DNA of 38,167 nucleotides from an uncultured Pseudomonadota bacterium. GTDB lineage: Bacteria > Pseudomonadota > Gammaproteobacteria > CAJXQU01. A program made the translations under genes and the position numbers. Shown here in pieces: positions 1-8,802 of the stretch; the stretch's first letter is position 1, and each line of letters begins with the position of its first letter. The DNA lies in NCBI GenBank assembly GCA_913058255.1, contig CAJXQU010000001.1, positions 566,886 to 605,052 of the forward strand, read 5' to 3'. The notes below the pieces were generated by a model, which worked only from the letters and a program-made list of their open reading frames with translations, did not search any database and was not told the DNA's origin.

Positions 1-1046
1 CAAGTTTAGTCGCAAGTCTATTAGCTGAGGGTGAGCTCGATCCTACCTATGTTATTGGTGGACGATTGAATAGTTCAGGTAAGCATGCTGAGCTTGGTGA
101 AAGCAGATATTTAGTTGCAGAAGCTGATGAAAGTGACGCCTCATTTTTGCATTTGCAGCCAGTGATAGCGGTACTAACAAATATCGATTTGGATCATATG
201 GAAACGTATGGTGGTGATATTGAAAAATTACGTGAAACATTTTTAGAGTTTTTACTGCGCTTACCATTTTATGGTTTAGCTGTTATTTGTTATGACGATC
301 CTCGAGCGCAAGAATTACTGCCAGAATTAACTAAGCCAGTGATGACTTATGGTACGCATGAAAACGCAGATGTGCGCGCAACAGATGTTAGCTATTTTGA
401 GAATACGAGTACCTTTAAAGTAAGTTTGCCTAATGGTAAAAGTGAAGCATTTTCTGTGACGTTAAATATGCCAGGCTTGCATAATGTTTTGAATTCATTA
501 GCTGCAATTTCAGTTGCTTATGAGCTGGGAGTTTCACAACAAGCGATTTGTAAAGGATTAGAAAACTTTCAAGGAATAGGTCGACGTTTTCAGATCCATG
601 GGCAAATAGAAATAGATCAAAGAAAGGCGATAGTTGTTGATGACTATGGACATCATCCAAGTGAAGTTGCAGCAACGATTGCTGCTGTTCGCGAGGGTTG
701 GCCTGAGAACCGATTAGTGTTGATTTACCAACCGCATCGTTATACAAGAACACGTGATCTATTTGAGGATTTTGTACAAATTTTATCGCAAGCAGACACA
801 CTGTTTTTACTTGATATTTATTCCGCTGGCGAAAAACCAATAGCAGAAGCAGATAGTAAATCTTTAAGCCGTGCGATCAGATTACGAGGGCAGGTTGATC
901 CTATCTTTATTGATCAACCAGACGAGGTTGTATCAGTAATCCCTAGCTCCATAGAAGACGGTGATATTGTCTTAGTGATGGGAGCTGGCAGTATTGGGCA
1001 TGTCGCGGAACAAATAATTGAAAGCTATGGGACCGACTTAGGGTGA
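1..1046 (+). CDS. murC: UDP-N-acetylmuramate--L-alanine ligase MurC, 5' end missing
   Basis: MurC adds L-alanine to UDP-MurNAc with ATP, the first amino-acid step of peptidoglycan precursor synthesis in the cytoplasm. The reading frame is open from base 3 to the TGA at 1044-1046, so the N-terminal Rossmann and P-loop part lies outside the window. There is no real start at base 66; that TTG codes Leu inside the conserved stretch VIGGRLNS. Visible family motifs are NIDLDHMETYGGD in the central ATPase domain, then GIGRRFQ, DDYGHHPSEV, QPHRYTRTRDL and, near the end, VMGAGSIG in the C-terminal ligase domain. It is the first gene of the dcw run and its stop overlaps the murB start. Identification is firm; only the missing end limits it. 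Confidence 0.97.
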   Translation, partial: SLVASLLAEGELDPTYVIGGRLNSSGKHAELGESRYLVAEADESDASFLHLQPVIAVLTNIDLDHMETYGGDIEKLRETFLEFLLRLPFYGLAVICYDDPRAQELLPELTKPVMTYGTHENADVRATDVSYFENTSTFKVSLPNGKSEAFSVTLNMPGLHNVLNSLAAISVAYELGVSQQAICKGLENFQGIGRRFQIHGQIEIDQRKAIVVDDYGHHPSEVAATIAAVREGWPENRLVLIYQPHRYTRTRDLFEDFVQILSQADTLFLLDIYSAGEKPIAEADSKSLSRAIRLRGQVDPIFIDQPDEVVSVIPSSIEDGDIVLVMGAGSIGHVAEQIIESYGTDLG

Positions 1047-1954
1047 TGGCCGTAACGAATTTAACGCCTGAATTACGTGGAGTTTTAAAGCTCGATGAAG
1101 CGATGTCAAAACATACTTCATGGCGTGTAGGTGGAACAGCCGATAAGTATTATGAACCTGCCGATATAAAAGATTTAGCCGTATATTTAGAACAATTACC
1201 TGAGGGAGAACCAGTCATAATGGTTGGCTTAGGTAGTAATTTATTAGTGAGGGATCGGGGGATCCGGGGTAGTGTTATTTGCCCAACTGGGATGTTGGAT
1301 GGTTTTGCAATTTTAGAAGGTCAAATCTTGCGTGTAGAGGCCGGTGTACCTTGTGCGATTGTTGCAAAACGATGTGCGAAGCAAGGCTTTACAGAATTAG
1401 AATTTCTTGCGGGTATTCCTGGGACAGTAGGTGGTGCGCTAGCAATGAATGCTGGCGCATTTGGTGGTGAAACATGGTCGAATGTTGTCAAGGTAGAAAC
1501 ACTGGATCGACAAGGTATATTTCACCTTCGAGATCGTGAACAATATTTGGTTGGATATCGATCAGTTATTGGCCCTATGGTCGGTTTAGAAGAAGAGTGG
1601 TTTGTTGCTGCACATTTCAGCCTAAGTGTCGGTGATGGAGAGGCTGGCTTGAGTAAAATCAAACAATTATTACTAAAAAGATCAGAAACTCAACCAATGG
1701 GGGTGCCTAGTTGTGGCTCCGTTTTCCGTAACCCTGAAGGTGATTATGCTGCGCGACTTATTGAAAGTTGTGGACTAAAAGGTTTCAAAATTGGCAATGC
1801 ACAGGTGTCAGAAAAACATGCGAATTTTATTATTAATTTAGGCAACGCGAAAGCCATAGATATAGAGCAAGTGATTATAACGGTTGCAGAAAAAGTGAAA
1901 CAACAACATGGAATCCAACTAGAGTCAGAAGTTAGGATTGTTGGAGATGAGTAA
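1046..1954 (+). CDS. murB: UDP-N-acetylenolpyruvoylglucosamine reductase MurB (short type II form)
   Basis: MurB is the FAD enzyme that reduces enolpyruvyl-UDP-GlcNAc to UDP-MurNAc using NADPH. The FAD-binding half shows GLGSNLLVRDRGIRG and AGIPGTVGGALAMNAGAFGG. The substrate half shows GYRSV, the catalytic-serine segment PSCGSVFRNP, SEKHANFIIN and the terminal ESEVRIVG with the conserved Glu. The length of about 302 residues and the uninterrupted C-terminal domain fit the short type II form rather than the longer type I enzyme of E. coli. I chose ATG at 1046, which shares its A with the murC TGA; a GTG at 1043 is the alternative. The end overlaps the ddlB start, which suggests translational coupling. 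Confidence 0.96.
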   Translation: MAVTNLTPELRGVLKLDEAMSKHTSWRVGGTADKYYEPADIKDLAVYLEQLPEGEPVIMVGLGSNLLVRDRGIRGSVICPTGMLDGFAILEGQILRVEAGVPCAIVAKRCAKQGFTELEFLAGIPGTVGGALAMNAGAFGGETWSNVVKVETLDRQGIFHLRDREQYLVGYRSVIGPMVGLEEEWFVAAHFSLSVGDGEAGLSKIKQLLLKRSETQPMGVPSCGSVFRNPEGDYAARLIESCGLKGFKIGNAQVSEKHANFIINLGNAKAIDIEQVIITVAEKVKQQHGIQLESEVRIVGDE

Positions 1955-2876
1955 AGTGAGCATGGGTGTGAAAAAAACGTTTGGAAAAGTTGCTGTATTA
2001 ATGGGTGGCAATTCTGCTGAACGAAAGATCTCTTTAGAAAGTGGAAGTGCTGTTCTCAACTCACTTTTACGTTCTGGTGTCGATGCCGAAGGAATTGATT
2101 GGAATGGTGGTATTCCAGAACAATTGTTTAATAAAAAAGTTGATAGGGTTTTTAACGCATTACATGGACGTGGTGGAGAAGATGGCGTAATTCAAGGTGT
2201 TTTAGAAAGCTTAGCATTACCTTATACCGGCAGTGGTGTGCAAGGTTCTGCACTATCCATGGATAAAGAAAGAACAAAGCAACTTTGGTCTGCAGTAGGC
2301 ATATTGACACCGGGGTTTATGGCTCCTCAAGATGAGCCTAACGCTAAGGAGGTTGTTGATAAATTAGGACTGCCACTAATGATTAAGCCCGCAAGAGAAG
2401 GCTCTAGTTGTGGTGCTAGTCGTGTTGATCAATTAGAACAATTAATACCCGCATGGAATGAAGCTAAGAAATTCGATAGTAGTGTTTTGATAGAGCAATG
2501 GATTACTGGCAGTGAATATACGGTTGGAATTTTAAATGATGAAGCACTGCCGATTATTAAGCTAGAAACACCTAGAGATTTCTATGATTACAAAGCGAAA
2601 TATGTATTAGATACGACGAAATATATTTGCCCTTGTGGTTTGGGTTTTGAAATAGAAAAAAATATAAAAGCGGCATGTTTAACGGCTTTTCAAGCAGTCA
2701 ATTGCTCAGGTTGGGGGCGAGTTGATTTAATGATAAATGAAGTTGGTGAGGTATTTTTTATTGAAGTAAATACAGTGCCAGGAATGACGAGCCATTCGCT
2801 TGTTCCAATGGCTGCGAAACAACAGGGTTATGATTTTGATGAGCTTGTTATAAAGATCCTAGAAACAAGTTTGTAA
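1947..2876 (+). CDS. ddlB: D-alanine--D-alanine ligase
   Basis: This ATP-grasp ligase makes the D-Ala-D-Ala dipeptide used for the peptidoglycan stem. Motifs in order are GNSAERKISLESGSAV (first D-Ala side), HGRGGEDG, PYTGSGVQGSALSMDK, IKPAREGSSCGASRV (ATP loop), EQWITGSEYTVGIL, and the Mg-binding end FIEVNTVPGMTSHSLVP. Length (about 309 residues) is normal for DdlB. The start is uncertain: ATG at 1947 overlaps the end of murB, a TTG at 1938 and a GTG at 1956 are in frame, and ATG at 1962 would trim five residues. GGAG at about 1942 is too close to 1947 for an ideal ribosome site but well spaced for the GTG. Its place between murB and ftsQ is the usual dcw order. Confidence 0.95.
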   Translation: MSKVSMGVKKTFGKVAVLMGGNSAERKISLESGSAVLNSLLRSGVDAEGIDWNGGIPEQLFNKKVDRVFNALHGRGGEDGVIQGVLESLALPYTGSGVQGSALSMDKERTKQLWSAVGILTPGFMAPQDEPNAKEVVDKLGLPLMIKPAREGSSCGASRVDQLEQLIPAWNEAKKFDSSVLIEQWITGSEYTVGILNDEALPIIKLETPRDFYDYKAKYVLDTTKYICPCGLGFEIEKNIKAACLTAFQAVNCSGWGRVDLMINEVGEVFFIEVNTVPGMTSHSLVPMAAKQQGYDFDELVIKILETSL

Positions 2877-2884
2877 TTAATAAA

Positions 2885-3757
2885 ATGGACAGAAAAAAAA
2901 CAAGTCGAAAAAAACAAAACAGACGACTAAAACAACGAGCATCAGTCAGCGAAACGGTGGGCTCTGTTGTAAAAGACAAGGAGGTTGTTCGAGGTAGTTT
3001 GGCGATGATAGGTTTTTTAGCTGTATTTGGCTGTATAGCACTAGTGACTTGGGTCACTGGGAAAATGGCAGATCCAGCGACGTTAACAATTAAAAGTGTG
3101 AAGGTTGAAGGGCAGTATAAATATCTTTCGACCTCTACGTTAGAGAGCTTGGTCGCAAATAATGTAGAGGGTGGTTTTTTTACACTGGACGTGGAAAAAG
3201 TACGTGGTGCAGTGATGCAGGCACCTTGGGTTAGAGAAGCAACAGTACGCAAGCTTTGGCCAGATACTTTGTATGTAAAAATTAAAGAACAGAATGCGGT
3301 TGTTCGTTGGGGTGACAAGGGTTTTTTAAATCAAAAAGGAGCGTTGTTTACTCCTGAAGATACAACTAATCCAAAGGGTTTGATCACGCTAACAGGACCG
3401 GAAGGAACCCATAAGTTAGTGTTTGAAAAATATAAAACATTGATGGGGCTTCTTAATCCAAGCAAGCGTAGTGTGGCATGGGTTGAGTTAAACAGCCGGC
3501 GTGGCTGGCGTTTTAAAATAAATAATGGACCAACGGTAATTGTTGGTCGTAAAGATGTCGATGAGAGGCTTTGGAAATACGTGAAGAATGTTGAGGGACT
3601 GTTAGGGCAAGCAATTATTAATATTGCCCAAGTTGACTTGCGATATGCAAATGGATTTACCGTACGAGAACGAGAAAAAGAGGTGGAGGAGATGACTCAA
3701 CATCTCAGCCATAAAATGGGGCAAGTGCAGGGCAATCAAGATTCAAGAGGAACATAG
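2885..3757 (+). CDS. ftsQ: Cell division protein FtsQ
   Basis: FtsQ is the bitopic inner-membrane division protein that links the early Z-ring to FtsB/FtsL and the septal synthase. The sequence has a strongly basic cytoplasmic tail (residues 1-37), one membrane segment at about 38-58, and a periplasmic POTRA domain starting near LTIKSVKVEGQYKYLS (about 67-136), with APWVREATVRKLWPDTL as its typical second half. The FtsQ-type beta domain follows, and the tail after VDLRYANGF is polar. Length of 290 residues is usual. It begins 8 bases after ddlB and ends 3 bases before ftsA, so the three are probably one transcript. Confidence 0.95.
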   Translation: MDRKKTSRKKQNRRLKQRASVSETVGSVVKDKEVVRGSLAMIGFLAVFGCIALVTWVTGKMADPATLTIKSVKVEGQYKYLSTSTLESLVANNVEGGFFTLDVEKVRGAVMQAPWVREATVRKLWPDTLYVKIKEQNAVVRWGDKGFLNQKGALFTPEDTTNPKGLITLTGPEGTHKLVFEKYKTLMGLLNPSKRSVAWVELNSRRGWRFKINNGPTVIVGRKDVDERLWKYVKNVEGLLGQAIINIAQVDLRYANGFTVREREKEVEEMTQHLSHKMGQVQGNQDSRGT

Positions 3758-3760
3758 CTC

Positions 3761-4999
3761 ATGGCTATTAGAAAAGCAGAAAATAATCTGATCGTTGGTC
3801 TTGATATTGGAACATCAAAAGTTGTTGCTATTGTTGGTGAGTCTGATGAAAACGGAGATATTGAAGTCATTGGAATAGGTTCACATGCATCTCGAGGATT
3901 AAAAAAAGGTGTCGTCGTTAACATTGAGTCAACAGTGCAGTCGATCCAACGTGCGGTACAAGAAGCTGAGTTGATGGCTGGTTGTGAAATTAGATCCGTC
4001 TTTACTGGGATTGCTGGTAGTCATATTAGTAGTTTGAATTCTCACGGTATTGTTGCTATTCGAGATAGTGAAGTCGTCCAAAGTGATGTTGACCGAGTTT
4101 TAGATGCGGCAAAAGCTGTAGCGATACCCTCTGATCAGAAAATTATTCATGTCTTGGCGCAAGAATTTATTATCGATAATCAAGAAGATATTCGAGAGCC
4201 TATCGGCATGTCTGGTGTCAGGCTTGAGGCTAAGGTACATATGGTCACCGGTGCTGTCAGCGCTGCTCAGAATATTGAAAAGTGCGTACGTCGTTGTGGC
4301 CTGGATGTCGATGAGGTTATTTTGCAACAATTAGCCTCTAGTCACGCTGTGTTAACAGAAGACGAGAAAGAATTAGGAGTTTGTCTTGTTGATATTGGTG
4401 GTGGTACGACAGACATTGCAGTATTTCTAAATGGTGCAATCCAACACACGGCGGTAATACCCATTGCTGGTGATCAGGTCACAAATGACATTGCTGTGGC
4501 ATTACGTACACCGACACATCATGCAGAGGAAATTAAAATAAAATATGCCTGTGCATTAACACAATTAGCGAACCCCGATGAAACGATAGAAGTTCAAGGG
4601 GTTGGAGAGCGAGCGTCACGACGTTTAGCTCGACAAACGCTGGCTGAAGTAGTTGAGCCGCGTTATGAAGAATTATTCATGTTCATCAATGCAGAGTTAA
4701 AGAAAAGTGGTTTTGCAGAATTGATGGCTGCAGGGGTAGTACTGACAGGCGGTAGTTCCAAAATGGAAGGCGCTATTGATCTGGCAGAAGAAGTATTTCA
4801 TATGCCGGTCCGATCAGGGATCCCTACAGGGGTGACTGGGCTGGTAGATGTTGTAAGTAACCCTATTTATGCAACGGGAGTTGGTTTGTTACTGTTTGGG
4901 AATACGTATTCAAGAGCAGGGGTAAAATCATCCAGAACAGAATTGGGTGCTGGAAATATGTGGGAAAAAATGAAAAGTTGGTTCCAAGGGAATTTTTGA
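3761..4999 (+). CDS. ftsA: Cell division protein FtsA
   Basis: FtsA is the actin-like ATPase that tethers FtsZ filaments to the membrane and recruits later division proteins. Actin-fold signatures are visible: GLDIGTSKVVAIVGE at the N terminus (phosphate 1), VDIGGGTTDIAVF (phosphate 2) and VLTGGSSKMEG (adenosine). The 1C subdomain lies between them. The last residues, MWEKMKSWFQGNF, form the amphipathic membrane-targeting helix expected in FtsA. Length of 412 residues is normal. ATG at 3761 follows ftsQ by three bases, and ftsZ starts 56 bases downstream. Confidence 0.98.
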   Translation: MAIRKAENNLIVGLDIGTSKVVAIVGESDENGDIEVIGIGSHASRGLKKGVVVNIESTVQSIQRAVQEAELMAGCEIRSVFTGIAGSHISSLNSHGIVAIRDSEVVQSDVDRVLDAAKAVAIPSDQKIIHVLAQEFIIDNQEDIREPIGMSGVRLEAKVHMVTGAVSAAQNIEKCVRRCGLDVDEVILQQLASSHAVLTEDEKELGVCLVDIGGGTTDIAVFLNGAIQHTAVIPIAGDQVTNDIAVALRTPTHHAEEIKIKYACALTQLANPDETIEVQGVGERASRRLARQTLAEVVEPRYEELFMFINAELKKSGFAELMAAGVVLTGGSSKMEGAIDLAEEVFHMPVRSGIPTGVTGLVDVVSNPIYATGVGLLLFGNTYSRAGVKSSRTELGAGNMWEKMKSWFQGNF

Positions 5000-5055
5000 G
5001 CCAACAATAATTAATTAGAAAAAAAGCCTTAGGGTTTAAACGGAGGATAAAAGCG

Positions 5056-6198
5056 ATGTTCGAATTAATGGATTCATACAGTCAAAATGCTGTAATCAAA
5101 GTGATCGGTGTTGGTGGTGGCGGCGGTAACGCTGTTGAGCACATGGTTAGCGCAAACCTTGAAGGGGTAGACTTCTTAGTTGCCAATACTGATGCGCAGG
5201 CATTAGGAAACTCTTCATCAAAAACGACCTTGCAGCTGGGAACCGAAGTTACTAAAGGACTCGGTGCTGGAGCAAATCCAGAAATCGGTCGACAAGCAGC
5301 GCTTGAAGATCGTGACCGGATTATGGATGTTCTTGAAGGATCTGACATGGTCTTTATTACAGCAGGAATGGGTGGTGGTACTGGCACTGGCGCAGCGCCT
5401 GTCGTTGCTCAAGTAGCAAAAGAAATGGGAATTTTGACAGTAGCTGTTGTAACACGGCCTTTTCCTTTTGAAGGCAAAAAGCGTTCAGATATCGCACTTG
5501 ATGGAATTAGTGACTTACGTCAATACGTTGATTCATTGATCACGATTCCTAATGAAAAGTTACTAAGCGTTTTAGGTCGGGATATTAGTTTGTTGAATGC
5601 CTTTAAAGCTGCGAACGACGTATTGCTTGGTGCTGTTCAAGGGATTTCGGAACTTATTACGCGTCCAGGACTCATAAATGTAGATTTCGCGGATGTGAGA
5701 ACTGTTATGTCTGAAATGGGTATGGCAATGATGGGAACAGGAACAGGCAAAGGTGAGAACCGTGCAAGGATCGCTGCTGAAGCCGCGGTTGCGAGCCCTC
5801 TATTAGAAGACGTCAACCTTGCTGGAGCAAGAGGTATCTTGGTTAATATTACATCAGGCATGGACTTGAGCATGGGTGAGTTTGAAGAAGTGGGTAATAC
5901 AATCAAACAATTCTCTGCTGATAGTGCAACTGTCGTTGTTGGTACTGTTATCGAACCAGATATGACGGATGAAGTTCGAGTCACAATGGTTGCGACAGGT
6001 CTTGGTGCTGCTGAAGAAAAAGCAGAACCACTAGCGATTGTTGATACAGGTCTCCGTTCTGCAGAGGTTGTTGATTGGGGTAAATTAGATCGCCCAACCA
6101 TTATCCGTAATAGTCCTGAAAACAATAAGGAAATTGAGCCGACTGGAAACAGTGACTATCTTGATATTCCTGCATTCCTTCGCAGGCAGGCTGATTGA
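5056..6198 (+). CDS. ftsZ: Cell division protein FtsZ
   Basis: FtsZ is the tubulin-like GTPase that forms the cytokinetic ring. The N-terminal nucleotide-binding motif [13 protein letters not shown], the tubulin signature [11 protein letters not shown], the [12 protein letters not shown] segment and the T7-loop region [11 protein letters not shown] are all present. The end [14 protein letters not shown] is the conserved C-terminal peptide that binds FtsA, ZipA and ZapD-type partners; a ZapD gene is in this same window. A strong ribosome site, GGAGG-like, sits at about 5042-5046 in the 56-base gap after ftsA. Length of 380 residues is normal. Confidence 0.99.
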   Translation: MFELMDSYSQNAVIKVIGVGGGGGNAVEHMVSANLEGVDFLVANTDAQALGNSSSKTTLQLGTEVTKGLGAGANPEIGRQAALEDRDRIMDVLEGSDMVFITAGMGGGTGTGAAPVVAQVAKEMGILTVAVVTRPFPFEGKKRSDIALDGISDLRQYVDSLITIPNEKLLSVLGRDISLLNAFKAANDVLLGAVQGISELITRPGLINVDFADVRTVMSEMGMAMMGTGTGKGENRARIAAEAAVASPLLEDVNLAGARGILVNITSGMDLSMGEFEEVGNTIKQFSADSATVVVGTVIEPDMTDEVRVTMVATGLGAAEEKAEPLAIVDTGLRSAEVVDWGKLDRPTIIRNSPENNKEIEPTGNSDYLDIPAFLRRQAD

Positions 6199-6231
6199 AC
6201 CGTAATCATTAGTTAGATTTAGAACATCGCA

Positions 6232-6267
6232 TTGCTACGAGCGCTTATGGATGAGCATTTGTAGCAA
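6232..6267. terminator. Stem-loop in the ftsZ-lpxC gap
   Basis: TTGCTAC at 6232-6238 pairs with GTAGCAA at 6261-6267, and a further imperfect stem (GCTTAT with ATGAGC) lies inside. The A/T-rich stretch beyond it is short, so it may be a weak terminator or an mRNA-processing stem that partly separates lpxC from the division genes. Seen in the sequence; the role is inferred. Confidence 0.45.
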
Positions 6268-6367
6268 ATTTGTTGAATTCGATGTCTGTGTTACTATGCG
6301 CAAAAGAATGTGAACGAATGTGAAGTTCGTTCTGACAGCAATAGAAATAGAAAGAAAAGAGGTTTTT

Positions 6368-7279
6368 ATGATCAGGCAATGTACTCTGAAAAATGTTATC
6401 CGTGCTACAGGGGTAGGCCTGCACACCGGTAAGAAGGTTTATCTGACACTTCACCCTGCAGCTGTCGATACGGGCATAATTTTTAGAAGAGTTGATCTAG
6501 AGCCGAATGTAGAGATCCTCGCTCATGCTGAAAATGTTGGTGACACAATGATGTCTACTAGCTTAGCTAAAGATGGCGTATCTATCTCGACAGTAGAACA
6601 TTTACTCTCAGCTTTTGCAGGCCTAGGGATTGACAATGCCTACGTGGATCTCAGTGCAGCAGAAGTCCCCATCATGGATGGTAGTGCTGGGCCGTTTGTA
6701 TTTTTGATCCAATCAGCAGGCATTGAAGAACAAGAGTCTGCTAAGCAATATATTCGCATTAAGAAACCAATTAAGGTAGAAGATGGTGATAAGAGCGCTA
6801 GTTTTGAACCTTTTGATGGGTTTAAAGTATCATTTTCTATTGAGTTTGATCATCCATTTTTTGAAGAAAGCAGTAAGTTTGCAACGATTGATTTCTCATC
6901 AACATCGTTCGTTAAGGAAGTCAGCCGAGCGAGAACATTTGGTTTTCTGAAAGATACAGAAGCCCTAAGGGAAAAAAATCTCGTTTTAGGCGGAAGTTTG
7001 AATAATGCCGTTGTTGTAGATGACTACCGCGTATTAAATGAAGATGGCTTGCGTTACGACGATGAATTTGTGAAACACAAAATTCTTGATGCGATAGGCG
7101 ATCTTTATTTATTAGGCCATAGCCTCATTGGTGCCTTTGAAGGAAACAAATCAGGACATGCACTTAACAACAAGTTACTAAGAGCATTAATCGCAAATCA
7201 AGATGCGTGGGAACTGGTCTCTTTTACTGATAAAGAAAAAAGTCCAATCTCATTTTTGCAAGAATTACCAAGCGGTTAG
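6368..7279 (+). CDS. lpxC: UDP-3-O-acyl-N-acetylglucosamine deacetylase LpxC
   Basis: LpxC is the zinc deacetylase that commits UDP-GlcNAc derivatives to lipid A, so the cell has an LPS outer membrane. Family motifs are [10 protein letters not shown], the zinc and catalytic segment [12 protein letters not shown] (His78, Glu77), [12 protein letters not shown], and the second zinc segment [15 protein letters not shown] (His and Asp ligands) followed by [13 protein letters not shown] start at ATG 6368 (MIRQC, the usual LpxC start) because AGAGG lies 5-6 bases upstream; an in-frame ATG at 6320 would add 16 residues not found in the family. This gives 303 residues, the normal length. Confidence 0.98.
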   Translation: MIRQCTLKNVIRATGVGLHTGKKVYLTLHPAAVDTGIIFRRVDLEPNVEILAHAENVGDTMMSTSLAKDGVSISTVEHLLSAFAGLGIDNAYVDLSAAEVPIMDGSAGPFVFLIQSAGIEEQESAKQYIRIKKPIKVEDGDKSASFEPFDGFKVSFSIEFDHPFFEESSKFATIDFSSTSFVKEVSRARTFGFLKDTEALREKNLVLGGSLNNAVVVDDYRVLNEDGLRYDDEFVKHKILDAIGDLYLLGHSLIGAFEGNKSGHALNNKLLRALIANQDAWELVSFTDKEKSPISFLQELPSG

Positions 7280-7287
7280 TCAATACA

Positions 7288-7743
7288 TCATTCCTTATGG
7301 CCTTTCTTAGAGTGGCTAGCTAGCCGCTTTAAAACGTCAGCAAGATTATTGTCATCTACGTTAGCCGCGACAGATTTTAATAATTCTGAGGTGCTATCTG
7401 ACATCGGTTCAACCGAACGAAGGCTCTCTTCAACTTGAGTTTTGGGTGGAATTACTTTCACTTTAAGACGCTCAACCATCGCCAAACCACCCTCACTTCG
7501 CATATAATTGATGATATCTGTGGCAATGAAATTGGTACGTGTTGACCAAGCGGGCGAATCTGCCTGTAAAATCAAGGTGTTACCTTTAATATTGCTTGCA
7601 ATGACATGCTCTGAAAGAGGTGAAGGTAGAAAGTGCTGTAGTCGTTTTGTTACATTTTTGAGCTTATTTGCCTGATCGATCAGTGGTTTAAGGCTTGGAT
7701 CTCGAATGATTGAACCAAGTTTTTTGTTTCTATGTATGCTCAT
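7288..7743 (-). CDS. DciA-like protein (DUF721)
   Basis: This 151-residue protein resembles the DUF721/DciA family. DciA proteins load the replicative helicase DnaB in most bacteria that lack DnaC. The N-terminal half carries the characteristic pattern LVNQANKL-like (here LIDQANKLKNVTKRLQHFLP), then a hydrophobic strand ending in LILQADSPAWSTRTNF, the usual DciA core signature with its conserved Trp. The C-terminal tail is polar and probably disordered. It converges on lpxC with only 8 bases between and starts back to back with the M23 peptidase gene. A DUF721 gene next to secA and lpxC is a common gammaproteobacterial arrangement. Function is inferred from the family. Confidence 0.85.
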   Translation of the reverse strand: MSIHRNKKLGSIIRDPSLKPLIDQANKLKNVTKRLQHFLPSPLSEHVIASNIKGNTLILQADSPAWSTRTNFIATDIINYMRSEGGLAMVERLKVKVIPPKTQVEESLRSVEPMSDSTSELLKSVAANVDDNNLADVLKRLASHSKKGHKE

Positions 7744-7778
7744 TTACAGACTATTTTGACATAGCTGGATAAAAATAT

Positions 7779-8726
7779 ATGCAGATTTTGATAACGGATA
7801 CGACAAAAGGACGAATACCTCACTTAAGTAACAGTTGGGTGATGATCATGATAGTTACATTTGCAGTAGTATCTTTAATGGGATCTGCAGGTTATGCGGG
7901 CTTCTATCTAGGCACTGATGGTGATGGTGAGTTAGAGTTGAACTCAGATTCGCAAAATCAGTTATTTACGAGTCAATCCCTCACTGAAGAAATTGATGTA
8001 CAGAAATTACAAATCAATATGGCGGTTCTTGATGCCCAGGAACACTTAAATATACTTGCTATGCGTTTAGGCAGTGTCCAAGCCAAAGTTACTCGTTTAG
8101 AAGCGGCAAGTGCTCGACTAAGCACGCATGCAGGAATTGAAGCTGAAGAATTTAATTTTGATCAACAACCTGCACTAGGCGGTATTTTAGATCCTGCAGA
8201 ACAACAAGAGTTTAATGTCCCTGACTTTATTCAATCACTTGAAACACTCTCTGTTCGTTTAGATGAACATAGAGAAAAAATAAACATGCTGGACTCCATT
8301 ATGTTGATTGATAATCTTGAGAATGCAGCCGTTCCATCAGGAAAGCCTGTCGCGGTAGGTTGGATTTCATCTGGTTTTGGAAAGCGAACGGATCCCCTGT
8401 CTGGCAAGCATGATGTCCATAAGGGCTTAGATTTTGCTGGGCCGAAAGGAACAGAAATTTATGCTGTCGCTAGAGGAGTCGTTACTTGGTCAGGAAAGCA
8501 GACTGGTTATGGAAACATTATCGAAATTGATCATGGTCAAGGCTATGTTACTCGTTATGCACATAATGAAAAAAATCTAGTTAAGGTAGGTGATAAGGTA
8601 GAAAAAGGCCAAAAAATAGCATTGATGGGTTCAACAGGACGATCGACTGGGACACATGTACATTTTGAAGTAGAACAAAATGGGAAAGCTGTCGATCCAA
8701 AACCTTATCTAGCACCTATGGGTTAG
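7779..8726 (+). CDS. M23 family metallopeptidase (LytM domain, membrane-anchored)
   Basis: This is a predicted periplasmic murein endopeptidase or LytM-type activator. One membrane segment (about residues 20-42) is followed by an alpha-helical, probably coiled-coil stretch (about 65-180) and a C-terminal peptidase M23 domain. The catalytic zinc residues are present: His214 and Asp218 in DVHKGLDFAG, and His293 and His295 in GTHVHFE. It therefore looks enzymatically active, unlike degenerate EnvC-type activators. It lies between the dciA-like gene and secA, the usual place for such a gene beside dcw clusters. The 35-base gap to the divergent dciA-like gene must hold both promoters or starts. 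Confidence 0.9.
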   Translation: MQILITDTTKGRIPHLSNSWVMIMIVTFAVVSLMGSAGYAGFYLGTDGDGELELNSDSQNQLFTSQSLTEEIDVQKLQINMAVLDAQEHLNILAMRLGSVQAKVTRLEAASARLSTHAGIEAEEFNFDQQPALGGILDPAEQQEFNVPDFIQSLETLSVRLDEHREKINMLDSIMLIDNLENAAVPSGKPVAVGWISSGFGKRTDPLSGKHDVHKGLDFAGPKGTEIYAVARGVVTWSGKQTGYGNIIEIDHGQGYVTRYAHNEKNLVKVGDKVEKGQKIALMGSTGRSTGTHVHFEVEQNGKAVDPKPYLAPMG

Positions 8727-8802
8727 CTTCAAATTAAAACAAAAAGTATAAAGATACGCATTTTATTAACGTTACAACTTCCTGGATTAATACCTGAAAC
8801 AA

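Noticed and set aside
5082-6125. Long minus-strand open frames inside ftsZ, and similar ones inside ftsA, secA and amtB.
   Set aside because: They are antisense shadows of strongly conserved genes and have no start signals or family features.
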